A stretch of 64,000 nucleotides of DNA, from assembly GCA_965226025.1 (NCBI GenBank), contig CBDDCD010000001.1:1674001-1738000 (forward strand). Reading direction: 5' to 3'. Below the pieces are notes generated by a model. It did no database searches. It worked only from the letters and a program-made list of their open reading frames with translations, and had not been told where the DNA came from. This document shows positions 26,367 through 34,275 of the stretch, one piece after another. Position 1 is the stretch's first letter. Each line of letters begins with the position of its first letter. Source of the stretch: Moanibacter sp965226025. GTDB lineage: Bacteria > Verrucomicrobiota > Verrucomicrobiia > Opitutales > UBA2987. The position numbers and the translations under genes are program-made.

Positions 26367-27059
26367 CTACTCCACCTCAACCGCCCGATAAAACCTCTCC
26401 GTAAAATCTCCCGCGTTCGGATCGGTGAACGAGAATCCACCATCCGTGATCACAAACTCACCCAGCGACTCCCAGACTTCGAGATCCGTGGATGCCTCGA
26501 TCCGTATCGTCTTTCCCTCCTCGCCGGTGAGATCGAATTGGAACTCCCCCGTCTCGGTATCGAGCGTGAGGCTTCCGAGATTCGTAGGAATCTCGATAAT
26601 ATCCAAAGTCCCCGCCGTCGTCCCGAATGGTGCGATCGGCTGGCCGCTCGAATCCGAGACTAACACGCTCACCAAATCGACCACCTGCATCGTGCCATAG
26701 CTTCCCACCGCGACGGTAAAGGGAATCTCGATGATCACCCCATCCCCGATCACGGCATTGGTGTCGGAATAGATCACGACGCGCCGGCGACCACTGTTGA
26801 CTGCATTCGATTCGATCGTGTGAGCCGCGGCCGCGGCGCCATCCAAAACAGGATCCGAAACCAGGACCGAACCGTCGTAGACGATGTCAAACTGAACTCC
26901 GATCGGTTGGTCGCCGCTCGTCAGGTCAACCGGTATCAGGACCTGACCACCGGCGGAGCCGTTGACGATCCCGACGGTGAAGTCGGTAGCTCCGATTGCT
27001 GTCCCCGGGGTCGCGAACCAAGCAGCCAGGAAAAGTAGCCACAATCGATGCCTCCCCAT
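26367..27059 (-). CDS. Secreted cohesin-domain protein
   Basis: 230 residues. Signal peptide LWLLFLAAWFATPGTAIGA, then a cohesin-like beta-sandwich: VNGSAGGQVLIPVDLTSGD, IGVQFDIVYDGSVLVSDPVL, RRVVIYSDTNAVIGDGVIIE, VGSYGTMQVVDLVSVLVSDS. This is the 'G..v.vPv.l......g..f.l.yD..vL' pattern of cohesins, which bind dockerins. A second small domain follows (TIRIEASTDLEVWESLGEFV, SFTDPNAGDFTERFYRAVEV), common at the end of Verrucomicrobia/Planctomycetes secreted proteins. It is upstream of, and on the same strand as, the dockerin-RHS gene, separated by 537 bases. Binding between the two is inferred from domain pairing, not shown. Confidence 0.8.
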   Translation of the reverse strand: MGRHRLWLLFLAAWFATPGTAIGATDFTVGIVNGSAGGQVLIPVDLTSGDQPIGVQFDIVYDGSVLVSDPVLDGAAAAAHTIESNAVNSGRRRVVIYSDTNAVIGDGVIIEIPFTVAVGSYGTMQVVDLVSVLVSDSSGQPIAPFGTTAGTLDIIEIPTNLGSLTLDTETGEFQFDLTGEEGKTIRIEASTDLEVWESLGEFVITDGGFSFTDPNAGDFTERFYRAVEVE

Positions 27060-27202
27060 GTGGATTGCGAGTTTATCGGAAGCTCCGGCAGTGAGTCAAG
27101 AGGACTAAATGTATAGTCAGAAATGCTCACGCATTCCTCTACTATACAGAACGACAAATTTAATTGCGCATACGAGAGATGGTGTTATGTCCTTTCTTTG
27201 TT

Positions 27203-27721
27203 ATGCGTGCATTAACTATCACAGATTCCGAGGAAATGATCTTGGTTTTACAAGATGAAATTCGTCGCAGCGAGCAATCTCGTTACGACCATCGCCTCCA
27301 TGGCGTCTTATTGGTGGCCCAAGGGTTGAGCGCCCATCAGGTGGCCGGTTATCTTGGCGACAGTCCGCGCACGGTGCAGTATTGGGTGCAACGTCTTAAT
27401 CAGGACGGGCTGAGCGGTCTGGCCGAAAGCCCAGGGCGGGGCCGACCCTCCCGTTTGAGTGAAAGGGAACTGAAGCAGTTGGATGGGATTCTTCGGGAGA
27501 GTCCCCGCGAACACGGTATGGCGGTTAACCTGTGGGACGGCAAGACGCTGTCTCGGTGGCTTAAAGAGAACTGGCAGATTGAGCTGAGCGTACGGCAATG
27601 TCAGCGCCTCTTCCGACAGTTGGACTTTCGCCAGCGCAAACCTCGTCCGGTCCTTGCGCGGGCCGATCCGGTGGCACAACAGGCGCATAAAAAAACTCCG
27701 TCGACTAGCAAAGGACCCTGA
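27203..27721 (+). CDS. IS630-family transposase, N-terminal frame (helix-turn-helix)
   Basis: From the ATG at 27203, about 172 residues: the HTH region GVLLVAQGLSAHQVAGYLGD and SPRTVQYWVQRLNQDGLSGL, the family linker GRGRPSRLSERELKQLDGIL, then WDGKTLSRWLKENWQIELSV. The catalytic domain continues in the +1 frame, and the switch is at a run of seven A (27689-27695): this frame reads CAT AAA AAA ACT, the other ATA AAA AAA CTC. Two-frame transposases joined by ribosomal or transcriptional slippage are known in this family; a simple A insertion is the alternative. Confidence 0.75.
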   Translation: MRALTITDSEEMILVLQDEIRRSEQSRYDHRLHGVLLVAQGLSAHQVAGYLGDSPRTVQYWVQRLNQDGLSGLAESPGRGRPSRLSERELKQLDGILRESPREHGMAVNLWDGKTLSRWLKENWQIELSVRQCQRLFRQLDFRQRKPRPVLARADPVAQQAHKKTPSTSKGP

Positions 27722-28247
27722 GATAGATCTTTGGTCTTTAGATGAAGTGCATTTCCAACAGTACGGTTCGCGTTGCCGCATGTGGGTGCCTCCAGAGGTG
27801 AAGGAGCCGATCTTAATGCATGCGCCCACGCGCGAGAAAGTCGGTTACTTCGGCGCGGTCCGTTTGCGCGACGGCAAGTTTATCTATGCCAGAGAAGAGG
27901 ACCGCTTTAATGCTGACAGTTTCTGGGGATTCTTGAAGCTTTTGAGACAACGGACAAGCCGTTCACCCGGGAAAACGGTACTCCTCTCAGACAATGCGCG
28001 CTACCATCATGGGCTTCTGCATAAAAGCTGGCGCGAGGAATGCGCTGATGTATTCGAGCAGGACTTTCTGCCTCCTTACAGTCCGGAACTCAACCCCATT
28101 GAACGGATCTGGAAACTGACCCGTCGACTCTGCATTCACAACCAGTACTTCGCCTGTATCGATGAAGTCTCCGACCGGGTGGAAAGCAAGTTTCAGGAAT
28201 GGGCAACGGGGAACGAAACCCTCCGAAAACTCTGCGGTATCATCTAA
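27654..28247 (+). CDS. IS630-family transposase, C-terminal DDE frame
   Basis: Frame with the catalytic core: first Asp in LWSLDEVHFQQYG, second in TVLLSDNARYHHG, and Glu in PPYSPELNPIERIWK, the classical DDE of the IS630 family. It overlaps the N-terminal frame by 68 bases and needs a frame switch at the A7 tract (27689-27695) rather than its own start; the product then begins effectively at RIKKLRRLAKD. The C-terminus (NETLRKLCGII) ends just before the right inverted end. Confidence 0.78.
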   Translation: MRGPIRWHNRRIKKLRRLAKDPEIDLWSLDEVHFQQYGSRCRMWVPPEVKEPILMHAPTREKVGYFGAVRLRDGKFIYAREEDRFNADSFWGFLKLLRQRTSRSPGKTVLLSDNARYHHGLLHKSWREECADVFEQDFLPPYSPELNPIERIWKLTRRLCIHNQYFACIDEVSDRVESKFQEWATGNETLRKLCGII

Positions 28248-28300
28248 GCCGTTATGCGCAATTATTTATGGCACCGAGTATAGCTCGAATCCGCAATCTC

Positions 28301-28522
28301 TTACTTCGTAGAGGAATGCGTGAGCATTTCTATCTCCCCCGGCGCCGACTCGACGGCAGTAAGACATTCTTCTCCCGTATCCTCATCCCCCTCTCGACAG
28401 GCCTCACAATTGCCGAGCCCTCCGCAACTGCCCTTGATGCGCCGATTCCCCAAGATCACACCGACCGACATCGCCAGCAGGAACAACCCAAAGACAAGCA
28501 GAGTGATAAGGAAGAGTTTCAT
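28301..28522 (-). CDS. nqrM: NqrM, Na+-NQR iron-centre maturation protein
   Basis: 73 residues. One N-terminal membrane helix (FLITLLVFGLFLLAMSVGVIL) and the family motif IKGSCGGLG, with four cysteines (Cys33, 39, 42, 53), the layout of NqrM (DUF539), which delivers iron for the centre between NqrD and NqrE. In many bacteria it follows apbE at the end of the nqr operon; here an IS1634-type element of 2.2 kb separates it from apbE, so it needs its own promoter or transcription through the IS. The last residues, EIEMLTHSSTK, are encoded by the right arm of family P palindrome P4 (28308-28330), and the stop lies just beyond it. The family normally ends soon after the Cys cluster, so this tail is an acquisition. 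Confidence 0.88.
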   Translation of the reverse strand: MKLFLITLLVFGLFLLAMSVGVILGNRRIKGSCGGLGNCEACREGDEDTGEECLTAVESAPGEIEMLTHSSTK

Positions 28523-28569
28523 CGCTTCAGTTGAGAGAACATATACCCCCCATTCATTTCGTCAATTCT

Positions 28570-28660
28570 TAGCCCGCTTTTATCACAATTTTTCGAGGAC
28601 CGTTTGCAGCATGAAGCGTCAGCTTATCGGTGGCGGCACACTGACCAAAAAAGCGGGCTA
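28570..28660. repeat. Short element with 12-bp inverted ends beside the IS1634-type element
   Basis: TAGCCCGCTTTT at 28570-28581 and AAAAGCGGGCTA at 28649-28660 are perfect inverted copies enclosing 67 bases. The phrase TTAGCCCGCTTTT recurs alone at about 40431. The right end runs into the CTAG at the IS boundary. It may be a remnant of a small non-autonomous element. Confidence 0.55.
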
Positions 28661-28661
28661 G

Positions 28662-30826
28662 CCCAAACTGCGTACTGAAGGGCGGAAAGCACTGAACTTA
28701 GAGACGTTATTATTCGTAAGTCGTTAATGAGCAATGAAGGTTTGTCCTGTATTGATCGTGTAGGGACTATAAGTTTCAGTAGTTCTTGACTCTCCCTATC
28801 TGCCCGCCCAGACTGGTGGGATATGTTTTTCCGTCTGAAGCATTCCAAGAGCGGCCAGGTCCTCCAACTGCTTGAATCTTACCGCAACAGCGAAGGTAAA
28901 CCGCGACAGCGAGTGGTGGTCTCCCTGGGCGATGGGGCCATCAGTCGACCGGACTTTGGACCCATTGCCAAGGCGGTGCAAAAGCAGCTCTACGGGATCG
29001 AGGAACTTCTGGCCCCTGAGTATACGCGTCGACAGCAGAACTGGATTGAACTGATCCTGCGGCGGATTGATGGGGAGGGGCGGTGGCGAGGACTGCGCCA
29101 AAAGGCCGAGGCTTTTGCAGAGCAGCAGAACGCAATTGATGGGGTCTTGGCCGATAAAGTGGAGCATAGCGCCGCGGGAGTTTTATTGGGACCGATTCTG
29201 CTGGGGCTTAAGGGGTGGGAAAAGCTGAGGATGGATGAAGCCTTGCAGGAGGTGGGCTTGAACCGGGCGCAAAGGGATGCGGCTAAGGTATCGGTGATCA
29301 ACCGGCTGGTGGATCCAGTGCCTGAGAACGCCTTGCCCCAGTGGGCCAGGCAGAGTGCCCTGGGAGATCTTCTGGGAGTGGCGGCGGTGAAGTCGGATCG
29401 GCATCGCTACTACCGGGTGAGCGATCGGTTGGTGGAGAACCGCGAAAGGATCGAAGAGCATATGCGCGAGCGCCAGGGGGAACTGTTCAGTTTGGATCGG
29501 ACGGTACTACTGTATGATCTTACCAATACGCACTTCGAAGGGGTGGGTGCGAGCAACGGCAAAGCGAAACGGGGAAAGAACAAACAGAAACGCCACGATT
29601 GTGTTCAGATTGTGGTGGGGATGGTGTTCGATACCGAAGGCTTTGAGTTGGGACATCGGATATTTGCGGGCAACCGCCATGACGCGACGACCCTGTTGGA
29701 GATGATCGCTGAATTGGAGAAAGCGGTGGGGGCCCAGGGCGAGCGTGAGAAGACCCTCATCATCATGGATGGAGGGATCGCGAGCCGGGAGAATGTGCAA
29801 CTGTTGCGCGAGGAGGGATTCGGCTACCTGGTCAACCAGAGCCGCCGGGGGCGTAAGGCTTATCTTGCAGAGTTCCAGGAGGCTTCCGGTTTCGAAAAGG
29901 TAGAGGGGAGGGATTGGGACCGGGAAGTGAAGGTGAAGTGGATAAAAGAGCAGGTGGGAGAAGAAAATGAGAGTGAAGGGGACCAGGAGACAACGCAGGA
30001 GGAGTCGAGGCAAGCAGGCGAGGAGTATGTGCTGTTGTGTCAGAGCGTGCGCAGGCGGGCCAAGGAAGAGGCGATTTATTCAGGGGCCGAAGAGCGCTTT
30101 ATGAAGGCGCTCGAGGGGCTTCAGAAAAGGGTCGATCAAGGCCATTTAAAGGAGCCCGCAAAAATCCATACCGCGATCGGGCGCTTACAGGGGCAACATT
30201 CCCGAGTGCAGCGCTTCTATTCTATTGAACTGGTCGAAGCCGCCAAGGGCTCTAAAGAGAAAAAGTGCGGCCTTTGCTGGACTCGAAGGGACCAGGCCTG
30301 TGATGAGAATGCTCAACTGTTGGGCTGCTCTGTGCTGCGCACCAATCGGCACAACTTCAGCGGGGCCCAGCTGTGGCGCCTCTACATGACTTTGACCCGG
30401 GCCGAAGACGGCTTCAAAGCGCTCAAGAGCGACTTGGGCCTCAGACCCAACCACCACCAGATTGAACCGCGCGTTGAGGGCCACGTCTTTATCACCATTT
30501 TGGCCTACCAGCTTTTGCGCTTTATCGAATACACCTTGGAGCGGCACGGGGACACCCGCTCCTGGCAGACCATCAAGCGGGTCCTCCAAACCCATACCTA
30601 TGCCACTGTCATATTGCCCACTCGACAGGGAGAAGTCTATCGTCTGCGCAAAGCGGGCATTCCCGAACAGAGCCACAAGCAGATTTACAATCTCTTCCAG
30701 ATCCAATGGAAGAAATTGCCCGTTAAGAAGAGTATGAGCAAAATAAAAATCGAACCGATTTTGTAGTGCCTTTCAAAAACGCGTGTTGATTATCAAGGAC
30801 TTAACTTATAAAGTGCGAAACTAGGG
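28662..30826 (+). mobile_element. IS1634-family (IS4 superfamily) insertion sequence
   Basis: Boundaries proposed from imperfect inverted ends: CCCAAACTGCGTAC at 28662 and, inverted, CCCTAGTTTCGCAC ending at 30826, both flanked outward by CTAG (28658-28661 and 30827-30830). GGGCTAG occurs at both junctions, so a longer duplication is possible; the palindromic target makes the exact base ambiguous. It lies between apbE and nqrM. Confidence 0.65.
28823..30766 (+). CDS. IS1634-family transposase
   Basis: 647 residues, intact. N-terminal part typical of the group (MFFRLKHSKSGQVLQLLESY, RQRVVVSLGD). Catalytic Asp in TVLLYDLTNTHFEG, second Asp in TLIIMDGGIAS, and Glu in YMTLTRAEDGFKALKSDLGL, followed by RPNHHQIEPRVEGHVFITIL, the IS4-superfamily C-terminal block. 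An acidic low-complexity insert (EENESEGDQETTQEESRQAG) lies between the second Asp and the Glu. The intact frame and clear ends suggest a recent insertion. Transcription is opposite to the nqr genes on either side. Confidence 0.93.
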   Translation: MFFRLKHSKSGQVLQLLESYRNSEGKPRQRVVVSLGDGAISRPDFGPIAKAVQKQLYGIEELLAPEYTRRQQNWIELILRRIDGEGRWRGLRQKAEAFAEQQNAIDGVLADKVEHSAAGVLLGPILLGLKGWEKLRMDEALQEVGLNRAQRDAAKVSVINRLVDPVPENALPQWARQSALGDLLGVAAVKSDRHRYYRVSDRLVENRERIEEHMRERQGELFSLDRTVLLYDLTNTHFEGVGASNGKAKRGKNKQKRHDCVQIVVGMVFDTEGFELGHRIFAGNRHDATTLLEMIAELEKAVGAQGEREKTLIIMDGGIASRENVQLLREEGFGYLVNQSRRGRKAYLAEFQEASGFEKVEGRDWDREVKVKWIKEQVGEENESEGDQETTQEESRQAGEEYVLLCQSVRRRAKEEAIYSGAEERFMKALEGLQKRVDQGHLKEPAKIHTAIGRLQGQHSRVQRFYSIELVEAAKGSKEKKCGLCWTRRDQACDENAQLLGCSVLRTNRHNFSGAQLWRLYMTLTRAEDGFKALKSDLGLRPNHHQIEPRVEGHVFITILAYQLLRFIEYTLERHGDTRSWQTIKRVLQTHTYATVILPTRQGEVYRLRKAGIPEQSHKQIYNLFQIQWKKLPVKKSMSKIKIEPIL

Positions 30827-31016
30827 CTAGCAAATAAACCTTCATCTTTGTCCAGGATCTTTGTCTTTCTCTCCGTCCTCGCCTCTCCACATCTCCGTCT
30901 CTCTCCTCCCTCTCCCAGTCCGTTGCCAGTCTCTCATTGTCTAATCCAAACTTTAACAACTACACTACGTAAGGTTTCATTTTTCTGCCCAACACCTTTT
31001 CGCACTCTCCCTCTCA

Positions 31017-32105
31017 TCATTTTTCGCGACCTTTCGCGTGTTTCGCGGGCAACTCTCTCCCACCCGAAATCCCCGCAAACTTTCGCGTCATCCTCTCCTC
31101 GAATCCATCCTCCCCTTTGACAACAAAGAACGCCGCGAGATCTTGTCTCTCCGCCCGAGCATATCCCTCTTTCGGCCCCAGGATCAGCAGAGCCGTGGCC
31201 CAACCATCCGCATCCATACAGGTAGCGTCCACCACCGTAACGGAGACCAGCGAGTGGGTGACCGGCCGCCCGGTCCTCGGATCGATCTCATGGGAGTAAC
31301 GCACGCCATCCACCTCATAGTAGCTCCTGTAGTCCCCCGAGGTGGCCATCGCGCTGTTGTTGAGCTCCACGATCTTCTGAAGCGCCTTGGCGCCTGCCAC
31401 GGGACTTTCAATCCCGATACGCCAGGCAAGACCCTCTTTTTTCATCCCCTTCGCCCTCATCTCACCACCGATATCGACCAGGAAATCCGCCACACCCTGC
31501 AATTCGAGCAGCTCGGCCAACCGGTCCACCGCAAATCCCTTGGCAATCGCCGAGAGATCGACGTAGAGGTCCGGGATCCTCTTCTTCAGCGCAGGTGGAG
31601 AGAACCTCACTTCGAGGTGGGCCGATCCTGTTCGTTCCATCGCCGCCTCGATCTCTCCCTCGCCCGGAAGATCTTCCCTCCGCCCCTGAGGACCGAATCC
31701 CCACAGATTGACCAGCGGCCCCACCGTAATATCAAACGCTCCTTCAGATATCTCGTAAACTTCGATTCCTCTCTTAACCACCTCCGCCGTATCTTCCGAA
31801 ACCGAAAACCACTCGTTCGACTCACTGGAATTGAAACGCGAGAGTTCGGAATCCGGAATATAGGTCGACATCTGCCCATTGACCTCACCCAGGATTCCCT
31901 CGATCTCAACCTTCAACCCCTCTTCGCCCATCCCACCAGGAAGAGCGGCCACCGATACCCGATAGTAGGTCCCCATCGTCGAACCCTCAATGACAACCGG
32001 CGCCTGCTTTCCTCCTATTCGGTCGGCTACCCCGCAACCCGGGAAAACGGAGAAAGCAAAGGACAGGATAACGGCGCCGGCGATGTATCTCAATTTCGGG
32101 TTCAA
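31017..32105 (-). CDS. apbE: FAD:protein FMN transferase, lipoprotein (ApbE)
   Basis: Periplasmic enzyme that attaches FMN covalently to threonine of SGAT motifs in NqrB and NqrC. 362 residues with a lipoprotein signal (VILSFAFSVFPGC, lipid Cys24). Family motifs are EGSTMGTYYRV (40-50), DLSAIAKGFAVDRLAELL, FLVDIGGEMRAKG, SHEIDPRTGRPVTHSLVSV and DADGWATALLILGP, including the magnesium and FAD sites. Both substrates are encoded upstream in the same operon and keep the motif (NqrB Thr230, NqrC Thr226). The extreme C-terminus, ELPAKHAKGREK, is encoded by the TTTCGCG phrase repeats (about 31019-31055). Confidence 0.95.
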   Translation of the reverse strand: MNPKLRYIAGAVILSFAFSVFPGCGVADRIGGKQAPVVIEGSTMGTYYRVSVAALPGGMGEEGLKVEIEGILGEVNGQMSTYIPDSELSRFNSSESNEWFSVSEDTAEVVKRGIEVYEISEGAFDITVGPLVNLWGFGPQGRREDLPGEGEIEAAMERTGSAHLEVRFSPPALKKRIPDLYVDLSAIAKGFAVDRLAELLELQGVADFLVDIGGEMRAKGMKKEGLAWRIGIESPVAGAKALQKIVELNNSAMATSGDYRSYYEVDGVRYSHEIDPRTGRPVTHSLVSVTVVDATCMDADGWATALLILGPKEGYARAERQDLAAFFVVKGEDGFEERMTRKFAGISGGRELPAKHAKGREK

Positions 32106-32761
32106 CTTGATCAGCGTAACCAGGGATTGCCTTCGTTCAAACGGGAAATTCCCCCTAAAGCTTGTCGCGAACCTCGCCCCTCCAGCAATCGACTATCGCA
32201 ATCGTAAACGCAATCGACCATCGAATTTCGATTACGCTCGAGATTACGGGTTTCGATCAGCAGCGAACGATATCCTAAGATCCACCCCACTACCGGAAAA
32301 GCCGACAACAAGAGAGAACAGTACGACCGATCTGACAAGAGACTTCACAGCTGATACGGAATTACGGACCATGCCGAGACGTCGAAGTTAACGGCAAGTT
32401 TGTCGAAATGCTCACGTTCCGCTCGGCGCGAAGGCGTCAACCTAAAGTGTGTCCGTTTCGGAAATAAGCAGCGATTCTGAGTGTGTACCGATTTCGAGTG
32501 CGGTGCCTTGGCACCGCTTTCCCGGGCGAGGCTTGACTCGTCCGCCCCATGACTAAGCGGTTTACGGACCGGCAGGCATCAAGCTGCCTGCCATCCAAAG
32601 CGGTGTCGAGCCACCGCACTCGAAAATTCCACACCTCGCAAAATCGCGAAGCGATACTAGTCTAGAAATCGGACGGAAGCTGGTTGCCTGTCGGACTTCA
32701 AGCCGTATGTGAAGCAGGATCAGCGTCTTCTTCCGACAGGCAACCAGCTTCCGTCCGATTC
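32106..32761. other. 650-bp spacer between nqrF and apbE, filled with palindromes
   Basis: No gene seen. One degenerate arm of family P (CGAAATGCTCACGTTCCGCTC, 32404-32424) is followed by a 28-bp-arm inverted repeat (32493-32624) and a 34-bp-arm inverted repeat (32662-32765). If apbE is transcribed from the nqr promoter the message must cross all three. Confidence 0.65.
32493..32624. repeat. Inverted repeat, family R
   Basis: Arms TTCGAGTGCGGTGCCTTGGC (on to ACCGCTTT, 32493-32520) and the near-complement at 32597-32624, ending CACCGCACTCGAA. The left arm and the GCGAGGCTTGACTCG word that follows recur at 40241-40294 downstream of tRNA-Ser. Confidence 0.75.
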
Positions 32762-32765
32762 CTAG
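32662..32765. repeat. 34-bp-arm inverted repeat bounded by CTAG, overlapping the nqrF stop
   Basis: Arms 32662-32695 (CTAGAAATCGGACGGAAGCT onward) and 32732-32765 (ending CCGTCCGATTCCTAG) are complementary almost throughout, with a 36-base loop. The outer CTAG of the right arm contains the nqrF stop codon. The CTAG ends and the TGTCGGAC word resemble family Q. Confidence 0.8.
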
Positions 32766-33994
32766 ACTCCGAAGTCGTCGAAGAGGATATTCTCATCCTC
32801 GACTCCCAGATCATGAAGTAGACCTATGCAGGCGCTCAACATAAGAGGCGGCCCACAAATGTAGTATTCGCAGTCCTCAGGGGCGGGATGATCTCTCAGG
32901 TAATTATCGTAGAGAACTTGGTGAATAAACCCGACCAGACCGGTCCAGTTATCCTCCGGCAGCGGTTCCGATAGCGCCGTGTGCCAGGTAAAATTCTCAT
33001 TCTCCTCTGCGAGCGTCTTGAAGTCATCCTCATAAAACATCTCCCGCAGACTCCGAGCCCCGTACCAAAAGGTAATCTTCCGCTTGCTACCTATTCTCCT
33101 GAGTTGATCAAAGAGATGCGAACGCATCGGCGCCATACCCGCACCCCCTCCGATGAAGACCATCTCCGTATCCGTATCCCTGGCATAGAACTCACCGAAG
33201 GGTCCCGAAATAGTTACCTCGTCGCCTTCCTTCAAGGCGTAGGTGTAAGAAGACATTATCCCAGGAGGTATCCCCTCGGGCCCGCGGGGTGGCGGAGTGG
33301 CGATACGGATATTCAGCATGATGATACCCTTCTCGTCCGGATAGTTGGCCATCGAATAGGCTCGTTCGGTCCCCGCCTCCTCGACCACGGAAGTATAGCG
33401 CCAAATATTGAAATTGTCCCAATCCGGCCGGTACTCCTCCGCGATATCGTAGTCCTTGTAAGCCGCTGTGTAGGCCGGGCATTCAATCTGGATAAATCCA
33501 CCGGCCCGAAAGTCGACATTATCGCCTTCCGGCAATTCGAGAATCAGCTCCCGAATGAAGGTGGCAACGTCCTTGTTGGAGCGCACCTTGCACGTCCATT
33601 TCTTGACCTCGAACACCTCTGCCGGAACTTCGATCTTCATGTCCTGCTTGACCGCAACCTGGCAGGACAACCTAACCCCTTCTCTCGCTTCCCTCTTCGT
33701 GATGTGCGACAGTTCCGTCGCCAGAATGTCACCGCCACCCTCGTGCACATTGACTACACACTGGGCGCAAGTGCCGCCGCCGCCGCAGGCAGACGAAATA
33801 AAGATCTTCTGGTCCGCCAGAACGTTAAGCAGCTTTCCACCCACCGGGACCGATATCGCCTTGTCCGGATCGTCATTGATTATGATGTTGACGTTTCCCG
33901 ACGCCACCAACCGCGACTTGGCGAACAGTATCACGATCACCAACGCCACCACGACGGTGGTGAACATCGTCACACCTAGAAGGATCTCTTGCAT
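32762..33994 (-). CDS. nqrF: Na+-translocating NADH:quinone reductase subunit F
   Basis: Entry subunit: oxidises NADH and passes electrons through FAD and a [2Fe-2S] cluster. 410 residues, family length. One N-terminal helix (TTVVVALVIVILFAKSRLV), then the ferredoxin domain with SSACGGGGTCAQC (Cys70, 76, 79) and Cys111 in VRLSCQVAV, the FAD domain with RAYSMANYPDE, and the NADH part with MVFIGGGAGMAPMRSHLFD and YYICGPPLMLSA. It is the last gene of the nqrA-F run; its TAG lies in the CTAG end of a palindrome. Confidence 0.97.
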   Translation of the reverse strand: MQEILLGVTMFTTVVVALVIVILFAKSRLVASGNVNIIINDDPDKAISVPVGGKLLNVLADQKIFISSACGGGGTCAQCVVNVHEGGGDILATELSHITKREAREGVRLSCQVAVKQDMKIEVPAEVFEVKKWTCKVRSNKDVATFIRELILELPEGDNVDFRAGGFIQIECPAYTAAYKDYDIAEEYRPDWDNFNIWRYTSVVEEAGTERAYSMANYPDEKGIIMLNIRIATPPPRGPEGIPPGIMSSYTYALKEGDEVTISGPFGEFYARDTDTEMVFIGGGAGMAPMRSHLFDQLRRIGSKRKITFWYGARSLREMFYEDDFKTLAEENENFTWHTALSEPLPEDNWTGLVGFIHQVLYDNYLRDHPAPEDCEYYICGPPLMLSACIGLLHDLGVEDENILFDDFGV

Positions 33995-34275
33995 GGGCTC
34001 TTAGATATTCCCTTTCTTGGGCGACCGCTTCATCCATTGGCCAATCCCCTCCTTGGAGGGGTGCCCGTCTTGTCTCGGCGCAGCGAAACGAAGACGGAAG
34101 GGCGGGGTGGGTTGCCTCCCTTCCCCTATTCGTTGCAGTTCTTTTCCCGGCGCGCCGGGATTGCTAAATCTCTCCCTCATCCGTTGCTAAGTTCTCTCTC
34201 TCAAGACCGATCACTCGACAAAGCTCGCGCCAAAGCTCACGACTAAGCTAAAGGAATCCCGCATCACGCAACTCC

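Larger units (their letters stand above)
27145..28280 (+). mobile_element. IS630/Tc1-superfamily insertion sequence
   Basis: Inverted ends are CTATAC...AATTGCGCATA at 27142-27172 and its imperfect complement at 28253-28283 (about 20 of 31 positions match, with the inner 11 perfect). TA flanks both sides (27143-27144 and 28281-28282), which fits the TA target duplication of this superfamily. The element carries a two-frame DDE transposase and sits in the loop of palindrome P4, between the cohesin gene and nqrM. Confidence 0.8.
27120..28330. repeat. Family P palindrome (copy P4) split by an IS630-type element
   Basis: Left arm GAAATGCTCACGCATTCCTC (on to TAC) at 27120-27142; right arm, its exact complement, at 28308-28330. 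The 1.1-kb IS630-type element lies in the loop. The right arm is translated as the C-terminus of NqrM on the minus strand. Confidence 0.85.

Noticed and set aside
31038..32207. 389-aa open frame on the plus strand
   Set aside because: It is antisense to apbE over most of its length, has no recognisable domain and an Arg/His/Pro-rich composition typical of a shadow frame.
32981..33979. 332-aa plus-strand frame
   Set aside because: Antisense to nqrF with no family resemblance.
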